Below are positions 16,877-25,410 of a DNA stretch of 64,000 nt, piece after piece. Under the pieces are notes generated by a model that saw only the letters and a program-made list of their open reading frames with translations, was not told the DNA's origin and made no database searches. The stretch comes from an uncultured Bacteroides sp. (GTDB lineage: Bacteria > Bacteroidota > Bacteroidia > Bacteroidales > Bacteroidaceae): the NCBI RefSeq assembly GCF_958445495.1, contig NZ_CAUCSQ010000011.1, positions 1 to 64,000 of the forward strand. Direction: 5' to 3'. How positions within the stretch are numbered: position 1 is the first letter of the stretch; every line of letters begins with the position of its first letter. The position numbers and the translations under genes are program-made.

Positions 16877-19800
16877 TTATTCTTCTGTAGTTGTCGCTAC
16901 GGCTTTTTTGTTCTTTATCATATTGTAAGCAATCGGAGAAGCGATAAACAGTGAAGACAACGTACCGATAACAACACCGAGTATCATAGCGAATGCGAAA
17001 CTGCGGATTGAATCACCGCCGAGGATGAAGATACACAGCAGCACGATTAATGTACTCAATGACGTGTTGATGGTACGCGCCAATGTCGTATTCAGAGAAT
17101 CGTTGAATAGCTGGCGTTTGTCGCGTTTCGGATATAAGCCGAAGAACTCGCGTACGCGGTCAAAGATTACCACTTTATCGTTAATGGAGTAACCGATGGC
17201 TGTCAGGATAGCTCCGATGAATGTCTGGTCAATTTCCAGTGAGAACGGTACAATACCCCACAATAGTGAATATGCACCGATAATCATGATTGTATCGCAA
17301 CTCAAAGCAACGATGGAACCGATACTGTAAGCAATGTTCCGGAAACGAATCAAAATATACAGGCCAATTGCAAGCAATGCCAGAACTACGGAGTAGATAG
17401 CTCCTGTCTTGATATCGTCTGCAATGCTCGGACCTACCTTTTGAGAACTGATGATACTGCCTCCGGTATGGTTGTCGCGGTCAATAAAGGTAGCCAGCGA
17501 GATGTTCTGTGTCAATACCGGTTTCAGCGTTTCATACAAGTATGATTCGATTTCAGAGTCTACGTTGTTGCCGGCATCTTCGATGCGGTAGTTCGTACTG
17601 ATACGGACGGTCTTTTTGTCTGTACCGATGGCAATGACGCTTACGTTAGCGTCGCCGAACTTGCTAGAGATTAGTTCGCGTATTTGTTCCGGTTCAACGG
17701 GATTTTCGAATTGAACCTTGAAGTTACGTCCTCCGGTGAAGTCGATGCTCTGGCTCAGGCCGCGGATAGCAAATGAACCGATGCAGATGACGATGGCAGC
17801 GCTGACGATGATAAGGGATTTTTTGTTGGTACCCATAAAATCGAAATGCGTATTAGTCATCAGGTTCTTTGAGATACTTGTCGTAAATGACAGATTCAGC
17901 CATTTGTCCTTGCTCATAAAATGCTCGTAAACCAGACGGGTCATGAATACGGCAGTAAAGAACGATACTAGAATACCGATAATCAAAGTCGTGGCGAAAC
18001 CACGAATCGGACCGGTACCGAAGTTGAACAGGATGATACCTGTGATGATAGATGTCAGGTTCGAGTCGAAAATAGCGGAGAATGCATTGGAATAACCGTC
18101 TGCAAGTGCTTTTTTCACTCCCTTGCCTGCGCGGAGTTCTTCTTTTGTACGTTCATAGATAAGCACGTTCGCGTCCACTGCCATACCCAGCGATAATACC
18201 ATACCGGCGATACCGGACATTGTCAGCGCGGCTTGGAAGGATGAAAGGATACCCAGCGTGAAGAAGAAGTTGAGCACTAATGCCCCGTTGGCAACCATGC
18301 CCGGAATGAAACCGTACATGGAACACATGTAAATCATCAACAGGATTAAAGCTACGACGAATGAGAATATACCCGCATTGATGGAGGCCTGGCCTAATGA
18401 CGGACCTACGATATCTTCTTGTACGATATGTGCCGGAGCCGGCATTTTACCGGATCTCAACACGTTTGCCAAGTCTTTCGCCTGTTCCGGAGTGAAATGG
18501 CCTGTAATTTGCGAACGTCCACCTGTGATTTCAGAGTTTACGTTCGGTGCGGAATATACGTAATTGTCAAGTACGATAGCGATGGCGCGGCCGATGTTCT
18601 GTTTAGTCAACTGTGCCCAGCGACGTGCGCCATCAGAGTTCATGGACATGCTTACGGCCGGTTTGCTGTATTGGTCGAACTCGTCTTTCGCGTATGTAAC
18701 TACGTCACCTTCCAGCGGAGCTTTACCGTTGCGCTCGGTAGACTTGATGGCGTATAGCTCGAAAGTCTGTCCTTTCTTATCGAATTCGGAAGGAGAGACA
18801 CCCCATTTCAGACGGAGATCTTTGGGAAGTTCCGCTTTGATTTCCGGCATAGCCAGATATTTGTTGATATCTGCAGTGTCTTTGTAGTTGGCATATCCGA
18901 TAATCGGTCCCTGTCCGCTGGAATTCAGTTGCAGCATGGACAGTAAAGGATATTGTTTTTTCATTTCAGCCAAGCTGGCGGTTGTCGCATCATCCTGCTT
19001 GATGTCTGCCTTTAACGCGGCGGCAAGGCTGTCAGCGGCGCTGACAGCTTTCTTAGCGGGAACGGCTTCTGTCGTGTCGGCAGTTTTCACTGTGTCGGCG
19101 GCGACAGAATCAGTCTCTGCCGTTTGAGCCAATATGGAACGTAATTTAGCATCAGCCGATTGCATGGCAGGAAGGATTTCTCTGGCTGTATATGTTTCCC
19201 AGAATTCCAGGTTTGCCGAACCCTGGAGCAATTTTCTCACACGTTCGGGCTCTTTGATACCCGGCAGTTCCACCATGATACGCCCCATTTTGTCTTCCAG
19301 ACTTTGGATGTTCGGTTGAACAACACCGAAACGGTCGATACGGGTACGGAGCACGTTGTATGAATTTTCAACAGCAGCTTTCACTTCTTCTCTCAATACC
19401 TTTTCAACTTCTGCGTCCGTTGATTTCTGATTGACTTTGTCTTTCAACTGTTGTGTTGCGAATAGTTCGGAAAGTTTTGCGTCCGGAGCTGCTTTATGGT
19501 ATTCCCTGACGAACAGCGTGATGATGTCTTCCTGACTGTTGACTGCCTGCTTCGCCGCTTCTCCCAATGCATTGTTGAAAGCTTCGTCCGGCTTGTTGTC
19601 GGCCAGTGCTTTAATGACATCAGGCACGGAAACTTCAAGGATAACGTTCATACCACCTTTTAAGTCCAGACCTAAACTAATCTCCATCTCACGACATTGT
19701 TTCAGCGTCCAGTTACCCAGCCAGACTTTCTCGTTGGAGAGAGAGTCGAGGTAATCTTGTTCTACTTTCAGGTCGCCGTTCGCAATTTCTTTCGCCTTGT

Positions 19801-19897
19801 TGGTATAGTGGCGGGTTACGAAGGAGAAGGAGAGGTAGAACACGCATACCAGCGTGAGTAATACCGCAAAAACCTTTACAAATCCTTTGTTTTGCAT
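16877..19897 (-). CDS. secDF: SecDF fusion, protein translocase subunit
   Basis: A 1006-residue inner-membrane protein joining SecD (about 1-625) and SecF (about 675-985). It uses the proton gradient to help pull exported proteins across the membrane after SecA/SecYEG. Visible are the first transmembrane helix (about 8-27), the SecD motif LGLDLKGGMNVILE, the large periplasmic domain, a SecD membrane bundle with VDANVLIYERTKEEL, then the SecF start with SIDFTGGRN and the second bundle with NDKVVIFDRVRE. Fusion is normal in Bacteroidetes. A low-complexity Ala/Thr/Asp-rich insert at about 255-300 interrupts the periplasmic domain. It is monocistronic by the terminator after it and the -7 box at 19988-19995. 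Confidence 0.97.
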   Translation of the reverse strand: MQNKGFVKVFAVLLTLVCVFYLSFSFVTRHYTNKAKEIANGDLKVEQDYLDSLSNEKVWLGNWTLKQCREMEISLGLDLKGGMNVILEVSVPDVIKALADNKPDEAFNNALGEAAKQAVNSQEDIITLFVREYHKAAPDAKLSELFATQQLKDKVNQKSTDAEVEKVLREEVKAAVENSYNVLRTRIDRFGVVQPNIQSLEDKMGRIMVELPGIKEPERVRKLLQGSANLEFWETYTAREILPAMQSADAKLRSILAQTAETDSVAADTVKTADTTEAVPAKKAVSAADSLAAALKADIKQDDATTASLAEMKKQYPLLSMLQLNSSGQGPIIGYANYKDTADINKYLAMPEIKAELPKDLRLKWGVSPSEFDKKGQTFELYAIKSTERNGKAPLEGDVVTYAKDEFDQYSKPAVSMSMNSDGARRWAQLTKQNIGRAIAIVLDNYVYSAPNVNSEITGGRSQITGHFTPEQAKDLANVLRSGKMPAPAHIVQEDIVGPSLGQASINAGIFSFVVALILLMIYMCSMYGFIPGMVANGALVLNFFFTLGILSSFQAALTMSGIAGMVLSLGMAVDANVLIYERTKEELRAGKGVKKALADGYSNAFSAIFDSNLTSIITGIILFNFGTGPIRGFATTLIIGILVSFFTAVFMTRLVYEHFMSKDKWLNLSFTTSISKNLMTNTHFDFMGTNKKSLIIVSAAIVICIGSFAIRGLSQSIDFTGGRNFKVQFENPVEPEQIRELISSKFGDANVSVIAIGTDKKTVRISTNYRIEDAGNNVDSEIESYLYETLKPVLTQNISLATFIDRDNHTGGSIISSQKVGPSIADDIKTGAIYSVVLALLAIGLYILIRFRNIAYSIGSIVALSCDTIMIIGAYSLLWGIVPFSLEIDQTFIGAILTAIGYSINDKVVIFDRVREFFGLYPKRDKRQLFNDSLNTTLARTINTSLSTLIVLLCIFILGGDSIRSFAFAMILGVVIGTLSSLFIASPIAYNMIKNKKAVATTTEE

Positions 19898-19987
19898 TTT
19901 ACTTTTAATTTATGATGATTACTTTTTTAATTTAATTTCCGGTTAAATTTTGTCGTACACAAGTCTTTTTTGCCGCATACAAGGCTG

Positions 19988-19995
19988 CAAATATA
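19988..19995 (-). promoter_or_regulatory. Putative -7 box of secDF
   Basis: On the minus strand this reads TATATTTG, an exact match to the Bacteroides TAnnTTTG element, about 90 bp before the secDF start. I see no clean TTTG -33 element at the expected distance. Confidence 0.5.
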
Positions 19996-20062
19996 GTTTT
20001 TTTTTCACATTTATATGTAACAAGCCTTCAAATATTTGATGTTTAAGGGCTTTTTTGCCGAT

Positions 20063-22150
20063 TTATTTCATTCCCCTGTTTTTCAGCAACGCTTCCATGC
20101 CCGGTTCTGCTCCGCGGAAATTCTTGTAGAGCGTCATAGGGGCTTCGCTATCTCCTTTTTCCAATATGTTCCGGCGGAACAGGCCGGCAGTGGATTTATC
20201 AAAGATTCCGTGTTCTTTAAAAGCCTCAAAAGCATCGTTGTCCAGTACGTTCGCCCATAAGTAACTGTAATATCCGGCTGCGTATCCGCCGATGATATGG
20301 TTGAAGTAAGTGATACGGTAACGGGGGGCTATTTCCGGAATAAGGCCGAGTTTGCCCATCGCTTCTTTTTCATAGAAAATCATATCTGAATTTTTAACAT
20401 CTTCCAGCATGTGGAGATTCATGTCGAGAATGGCGGCGGCCAATAATTCCGTTGTCATGAAACCTTGGTTGAAGGTCTTTTGCCGAAGTATTTTTTCGAT
20501 GATTTCGTCGGGGATTGTTTCGTTGGTCCGGTAATGTCTGGCATACATTTTCAATACCTCCGGCTCAGTGGCCCAATGTTCGTTGATTTGTGAGGGGAGC
20601 TCTACAAAATCGCGTGCGACATTCGTTCCGGAAGTTCCTTTATACTTGCATTTTGTCAACAGACCGTGCAAAGCATGCCCGAATTCGTGGAACAGCGTTT
20701 CCACTTCATCTATTGTCAGCAGGGAGGGAGTGGCTCCTACGGGTTTGGTAAAATTGCATACATTACACACCAGCGGGCGGATTGTGTCTTGCTGTTCGCG
20801 ATAATTGCTCATCCATGCACCCCCGCTTTTTCCGGGACGCGGAAAGTAGTCCGCATAGAAAATTCCGAGTAGAGAGCCGTCGGCGTCCTTTACTTCAAAT
20901 ACCTCCACGTCGGGATGATAGGTCGGGATTTCCTCCACTTTTTCCAGTGTAATGCCATACAGTTTGTTCGCTACGGCAAAAGCGCCTTCGCGTACGTTTT
21001 CTAGTTTGAAGTAAGGCTTTACCTCTTCTTCAGACAAGTTGAATTTCTCTTTCCGCAGTTTCTCGGTATAATACCACCAGTCCCATGCTTCCAGCTTTTC
21101 GCCTTTCCCTTCTTTGTCCATCAGCTTTTGAAGTGCGGATGCCTCTGCCTTTGCCTTGGGCAGGGCGTAACTCCACAATTCGTTCAGGAGTTCCATAACC
21201 TTGCCGGCATTTCCCGCCATTGTTTCGTCCAGCATAAAGTTGGCATAACAGTCGAATCCGGATAATTTCGCCTTTTCCAGACGGAGGGAAATGATTTTGC
21301 CGATAATTTCTTTGTTGTCATTCTTGTCATTGTTGTTTCCCCGGTTGATGTACGCTTTGTATATTCGTTCGCGAAGCGGACGGTTTTCAGAGTATTGCAG
21401 AAAGGGTAGGCGGCTTGCGTTGTGCAACGTAAATAACCATTCGCCCGGTTGTCCCGCCGCTTTTGCTTCTTCGGCGGCACTTTGGCGAAACCATTCCGGA
21501 AGTCCGGCCAATTCTTCTTCTTTGTCGATAAAGAGTTGGAAAGTGTTGTTTTCGTTTAATATATTGTTGCTGAAAGCAATGCCGAGTGTGGAAAGTTCTT
21601 TGTTGATTTCGCGGAGGCGGGTCTGTTGTTCCGCGCCGAGGTTCGCTCCCGAACGTACAAAGCGACGGTAAGTCTTATCCAACAGACGTTCCTGTTCGGA
21701 AGTCAGATGCAGAGAGTCCTTCTGCAGGTACACCTCGTTTACCCGTTTGAAAAGGGCTTGGTTTAAAGAAATATTATCTTCGTGTTCCGAGAGGACCGGA
21801 GCCAGTTTGATGGATAGTCCGGTCAGCGAATCGGTTGTTTCCGCATCCGTCATATTGAAGAAGACGGCGCTTACACGGTCCAGGATGGGAGAACTGTTAT
21901 CCAGGGCCGCAATTGTGTTTTCAAATGTCGGGATTTCCGGGCTTTCGATGATAGCTTCGATATTCCGGTTTTGTTCATCGATACCTTTCAAGAAAGCCGG
22001 TTCGTAATGTTCCAGCCTGATTTTGTCGAAAGGAGGGACGCCGTACCGGGTTTTGAACTCTGTAAAGAAAGGATTACTTTCGGTTTTCGTGGCACAGGAG
22101 TACATCATACAACTTATCGCTAAAATAGTTAGTGTTCTTTTTATCATCAT
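20063..22150 (-). CDS. M3-family peptidyl-dipeptidase (Dcp-like) lipoprotein
   Basis: A 695-residue thimet-oligopeptidase-family zinc peptidase that cleaves short peptides, typically removing C-terminal dipeptides. The catalytic motif HEFGHALH is at about 488-495, inside the long helical M3 fold; the RPGKSGGAWMS and ITYFNHI stretches are also typical of Dcp enzymes. A signal sequence ending YSC predicts a lipoprotein in the periplasm or outer membrane, so it probably trims imported peptides. It is the last gene of a four-gene run (rhomboid, rhomboid, EEP protein, peptidase), 24 bp after the EEP gene. Confidence 0.93.
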   Translation of the reverse strand: MMIKRTLTILAISCMMYSCATKTESNPFFTEFKTRYGVPPFDKIRLEHYEPAFLKGIDEQNRNIEAIIESPEIPTFENTIAALDNSSPILDRVSAVFFNMTDAETTDSLTGLSIKLAPVLSEHEDNISLNQALFKRVNEVYLQKDSLHLTSEQERLLDKTYRRFVRSGANLGAEQQTRLREINKELSTLGIAFSNNILNENNTFQLFIDKEEELAGLPEWFRQSAAEEAKAAGQPGEWLFTLHNASRLPFLQYSENRPLRERIYKAYINRGNNNDKNDNKEIIGKIISLRLEKAKLSGFDCYANFMLDETMAGNAGKVMELLNELWSYALPKAKAEASALQKLMDKEGKGEKLEAWDWWYYTEKLRKEKFNLSEEEVKPYFKLENVREGAFAVANKLYGITLEKVEEIPTYHPDVEVFEVKDADGSLLGIFYADYFPRPGKSGGAWMSNYREQQDTIRPLVCNVCNFTKPVGATPSLLTIDEVETLFHEFGHALHGLLTKCKYKGTSGTNVARDFVELPSQINEHWATEPEVLKMYARHYRTNETIPDEIIEKILRQKTFNQGFMTTELLAAAILDMNLHMLEDVKNSDMIFYEKEAMGKLGLIPEIAPRYRITYFNHIIGGYAAGYYSYLWANVLDNDAFEAFKEHGIFDKSTAGLFRRNILEKGDSEAPMTLYKNFRGAEPGMEALLKNRGMK

Positions 22151-22174
22151 GAGTATTTTTTATATTAGGGCTTA

Positions 22175-23266
22175 TTATCCTTGCCGTTTGCTGACGTAGC
22201 ACCAGATTGGATAGTGGTCGGAGGCTTTGATAGAGCGGTCTACCGTACAGTTATACGCTTTCAGGTCAGGGCTGAGCAGAATATTGTCGATTCGGAAATA
22301 AAACTTATTCTGGTTGTAGGATATTCCTAATCCTTTGCCGGATTGGGTGAAAGCGTCGTCCAGTTGCCGGGTAAGGATACGGTGCGTATATGAGATGGAA
22401 CCGTCATTGAAATCTCCGCATGCCAGGATGGTCGGGTATTTGCTTTCTGCGATGGTTTTGGCTACCGAATCCGCTTGTGAGGCGCGAATAGCCGATGCTT
22501 CCGCCAATTTCTTCATCAGTTGGCGAAGCCCGGTTTTTACTTTCCTGGCATTCGGGTCTTTAATCATGTCCTCATACATTCCCCTGTCCTCTTTAGTAAG
22601 TTTGTTAGACTCCAGGTGATTGTTGATAAGCATGATTGTATCGTTATTTACGGCAAGGACATATTTCATTGAACCATTGTAGGTACTTTCATATTCAATG
22701 GGGGAAGCGGAGAGTATGGGGAATTTGGAAAAACAGGCGAGATATACGTCGCTTTTGTTTTGCCGGTGGACAGAATGGTAAGGATACGCTTTCAATGCTT
22801 TCTCTATATCTTCTTTTGTTACGAATTGTTTATCTCCTGAGAAATTGTATTCCTGCAGGCAGATGATGTCCGCATTACTTCCTGCCAAGTAAGCCAGGAT
22901 GGGATTTTTCCCGTCCTTCTTTTGCAGGTTGCTGAAACTCATTGTGTTATAAGATAATATTTTGATACTTCCTTCGGGTATTGTTTCAGTGGCGGAATTG
23001 AAAGGTATGTAAGTCCGTATTTGTGGAAAACAGATCAGAAAACCTATGAAGGGTAATAAGACATAACGATAATTGACGAATAGCCAGAGGACGATAAAAA
23101 GCAGGTTGACCGTTAGGAATATCGGAAATGCAAGTCCCAGGCTGGAGGAGAGGGGATTTATTTTCGGGTTGAGGTAAGGACTGTAAGCGCTTACTATCAT
23201 TGTTCCTACAAACAGGGCGTTGACGGCCAGTATCAAATATGTGATGATTTTACCGATATGTTCCAT
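22175..23266 (-). CDS. Membrane-anchored endonuclease/exonuclease/phosphatase-family protein
   Basis: A 363-residue protein with three N-terminal transmembrane helices (about 8-30, 42-62, 68-88) and a C-terminal DNase I-like domain facing the periplasm. Family motifs are SIKILSYNTMSF, DIICLQEYN, LACGDFND and a terminal SDHYPIWC, which carry the metal and catalytic residues (Asn, Glu, Asp-Asn pair, Asp-His). The fold covers nucleases, phosphodiesterases and lipid phosphatases, so the substrate is open. The start is 4 bp after the stop of the second rhomboid gene, which implies co-expression with the membrane proteases. Confidence 0.88.
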   Translation of the reverse strand: MEHIGKIITYLILAVNALFVGTMIVSAYSPYLNPKINPLSSSLGLAFPIFLTVNLLFIVLWLFVNYRYVLLPFIGFLICFPQIRTYIPFNSATETIPEGSIKILSYNTMSFSNLQKKDGKNPILAYLAGSNADIICLQEYNFSGDKQFVTKEDIEKALKAYPYHSVHRQNKSDVYLACFSKFPILSASPIEYESTYNGSMKYVLAVNNDTIMLINNHLESNKLTKEDRGMYEDMIKDPNARKVKTGLRQLMKKLAEASAIRASQADSVAKTIAESKYPTILACGDFNDGSISYTHRILTRQLDDAFTQSGKGLGISYNQNKFYFRIDNILLSPDLKAYNCTVDRSIKASDHYPIWCYVSKRQG

Positions 23267-23270
23267 CCTG

Positions 23271-24176
23271 TTACCTTTTGCTCGCGTCGAACAAGCTCTT
23301 TTTTTCCTCTGTGGTGAGACTTTCGTAACCGGATTTTTTGAGTTTGTCCAGAATGCGGTCTATCTCGTCGGATTGCGCTTTTTTACGTGCATTGTAGTCA
23401 TACTCTTTTTCCCGGCCGTTTTTAGCTTCTCCGTAATGTACCTTCATTTTCGGTTTGCGTTTCCAGGTCTTTTTCTGAAAGAGTGAAATGAAACCGTCCA
23501 GAAAGCGGTTGAGCCAGGCAGTCAGGTCTTTCCCTTTGTCCAGGCTGGCTGCAAACCATAGTCCGGCGAGCGCGCCGCCCAAGTGGGCGATGTGTCCTCC
23601 TGCATTGCTGGAAGTTATGGATAATACATCTATCCCGATTACAACTAATGCCAGATATTTCAAGCGGACAGAGCCGAACAGGAAAAGTTGGATGCGGTAG
23701 TTGGGTTCCCGGTAAGCGGTAGCCGCCACAATAGCCAGCACGGATGCGGAAGCCCCTACGGCGGTGGCAAACGGAAGTACCTGGCTGAAATAGGGAAATA
23801 AGTTGTATGCCGCCATGTACAGCAATCCTCCACATACGCCCCCCAGGATGTATAGTCCGCGCAAATGCTTTTCGGAAAAGAAATACAGGAATAAATTACC
23901 GAACCAGTAAAGCCACAGCATATTGAACAGAATGTGTAAAAGACCGGCATGCATGAACATATAGGTAAATAAGGACCACGGCTGGAAGATAAACCGGGGT
24001 AAGGAAGCCGGCAGGGCGAAAAGGTCGAATATTCCACCGGCATTCAGGTTGAAAAGCTGTAGTATGATACCTATTAACGTACCGGCGATGAAAATCCCTA
24101 CATTAATGTAAATCAGTTGGATGAATATGTTCCCTCGTCTGAATGTCTCTTTTAAATCAGTTAAAATATGTCCCAT
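23271..24176 (-). CDS. Rhomboid-family intramembrane serine protease, second of pair
   Basis: A 301-residue polytopic protein that should cleave transmembrane substrates within the membrane. The catalytic dyad is visible as Ser143 in GASAS and His198 in GGHIAHLGG; the HAGLLHILFNMLWLYWFG segment (about 76-93) is the conserved oxyanion-helix region. Residues about 215-301 form a charged cytoplasmic tail lacking in the first copy, with a predicted helix rich in Lys and Glu. The start overlaps the end of the upstream rhomboid gene by 20 bp, and the EEP gene follows by 4 bp. Confidence 0.92.
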   Translation of the reverse strand: MGHILTDLKETFRRGNIFIQLIYINVGIFIAGTLIGIILQLFNLNAGGIFDLFALPASLPRFIFQPWSLFTYMFMHAGLLHILFNMLWLYWFGNLFLYFFSEKHLRGLYILGGVCGGLLYMAAYNLFPYFSQVLPFATAVGASASVLAIVAATAYREPNYRIQLFLFGSVRLKYLALVVIGIDVLSITSSNAGGHIAHLGGALAGLWFAASLDKGKDLTAWLNRFLDGFISLFQKKTWKRKPKMKVHYGEAKNGREKEYDYNARKKAQSDEIDRILDKLKKSGYESLTTEEKKSLFDASKR

Positions 24177-24834
24177 TGTTTCTGCTTTTTTTTCTCCAGT
24201 ATAAAATCAGAATAAGTCCGAACAGCATTCCTCCCAAGTGGGCGAAATGAGCTACATTATCTCCTGCACTGTTAGCCAGTCCCGACCATAATTCGATTGC
24301 GGCATATCCGATAACGAAGAATTTCGCCTTGATAGGGAAAGGCAGCGGGAAAATGAATAACTGGTTGTTGGGATAGAGCATGCCGAACGCCAGCAAAATG
24401 GCATAGACAGCTCCTGAAGCGCCTACAGTAGTCATCATGTTCAGGTATTCTTCCATCGGAATGATTCCAGTACCTATGTTTACTTGCGCATAGTGGCTCA
24501 GCTCAGTTGCGTATTGGATGTATTGTACCCCTTCCTGGATGATTCCCGCACCGATGCCGCAAAGGACATAATAGAAAAGAAAACGTTTGGGACCCCAAGT
24601 CTGTTCAAGGATAGGTCCGAACATGAAAACCGCAAACATGTTGAAAAATATATGGCTGAATCCGCCATGCATGAACATATAGGTGATAAGCTGTGCCGGA
24701 TTGAAGTCGCTGGCAAGGAAAAAATGCAATCCCAGATAATTAGTCAAGTCTATGCCGTAACGTTGGGCTACAAATGTTCCGAAAAATACGATTACATTGA
24801 TAATTATCAGGTTCTTAGTTACAGTTGGCATCAT
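24157..24834 (-). CDS. Rhomboid-family intramembrane serine protease, first of pair
   Basis: A 225-residue rhomboid with about six transmembrane helices. The catalytic Ser140 lies in TVGASGAVYA and His199 in NVAHFAHLGG; the HGGFSHIFFNMFAVFMFG motif (56-73) is the conserved loop and helix preceding them. It is shorter than the second copy because it lacks the cytoplasmic tail. It is the first gene of the rhomboid-rhomboid-EEP-M3 operon, with a TACTTTTG -7 box 32 bp before the start. Substrates are unknown. Confidence 0.93.
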   Translation of the reverse strand: MMPTVTKNLIIINVIVFFGTFVAQRYGIDLTNYLGLHFFLASDFNPAQLITYMFMHGGFSHIFFNMFAVFMFGPILEQTWGPKRFLFYYVLCGIGAGIIQEGVQYIQYATELSHYAQVNIGTGIIPMEEYLNMMTTVGASGAVYAILLAFGMLYPNNQLFIFPLPFPIKAKFFVIGYAAIELWSGLANSAGDNVAHFAHLGGMLFGLILILYWRKKSRNNGTYFN

Positions 24835-24865
24835 TTTTTATTTCTAAATAATTATATAAACTTTG

Positions 24866-24873
24866 CAAAAGTA
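24866..24873 (-). promoter_or_regulatory. Putative -7 box of the rhomboid operon
   Basis: The minus strand reads TACTTTTG, matching TAnnTTTG, 32 bp upstream of the first rhomboid start. No clear -33 element. Confidence 0.5.
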
Positions 24874-24956
24874 CGAATAAATTCTGTTTTAAAGCATGAA
24901 AAAGACTTCCTATTAGCTCTTTTTCAATAATTTGCTGCGTTTTTTTCATGTTTTTA

Positions 24957-24987
24957 TTTGATATGTTGTTTTGTTCGGCTATATTTG
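24957..24987 (+). promoter_or_regulatory. Promoter of the HU gene
   Basis: TTTG at 24957-24960 and TATATTTG at 24980-24987 are separated by 19 bp, a full match to the Bacteroides TTTG-N19-21-TAnnTTTG promoter. The 5' leader to the HU start would be about 60 bases. Confidence 0.72.
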
Positions 24988-25053
24988 TGAAATCAATTCC
25001 CTGTAGAACAATCTTTTGTATAACATATATATTAATTAATCATTTTACGTATT

Positions 25054-25326
25054 ATGAATAAGTCTGAACTTATTGGCGCAATGGCTGCAGAAGCTCAAAT
25101 GAGCAAAGCCGATGCAAAGAAGGCACTTGATGCTTTCATTACTTCAGTTACTAATGCTATGAAAGCCGGTGAGAAAGTGTCTCTTGTCGGTTTCGGAACT
25201 TTCTCTGTAAGCGAAAGGGCAGAAAGAACTGGTATTAACCCTTCTACGAAGGCAACTATTACTATTCCCGCTAAGAAAGTCGCTAAGTTTAAAGCGGGTG
25301 CTGAATTGTCTGCGGCTGTTGAATAA
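25054..25326 (+). CDS. HU-family DNA-binding protein
   Basis: A 90-residue histone-like protein that binds and bends DNA as a dimer and helps compact the nucleoid. The N-terminal helices (MNKSELIGAMAAEAQMSKADAKKALDAF), the VSLVGFGTFSVSERAER beta-arm base and the NPSTKATITIPAKKVAKFKAG arm and C-terminus are standard for HU. Its own promoter and a terminator 28 bp after the stop show that it is expressed alone. Highly expressed codons dominate. Confidence 0.97.
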   Translation: MNKSELIGAMAAEAQMSKADAKKALDAFITSVTNAMKAGEKVSLVGFGTFSVSERAERTGINPSTKATITIPAKKVAKFKAGAELSAAVE

Positions 25327-25353
25327 AATATATAGTTGAAAGAATTTGGAAAG

Positions 25354-25380
25354 AGGAGACGCAGCACGTCTCCTTTTTTT
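25354..25380 (+). terminator. Terminator of the HU gene
   Basis: An 8-bp perfect stem (25354-25361 with 25367-25374), a 5-base loop and a run of T. It lies between HU and argS. Confidence 0.88.
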
Positions 25381-25381
25381 G

Positions 25382-25389
25382 TATCTTTG
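25382..25389 (+). promoter_or_regulatory. Putative -7 box of argS
   Basis: TATCTTTG matches TAnnTTTG directly after the HU terminator and 21 bp before the argS ATG. This supports the start at 25411 over an in-frame ATG at 25336 that lies before the terminator. Confidence 0.55.
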
Positions 25390-25410
25390 CGCACAAGAAA
25401 CAACTTGATT

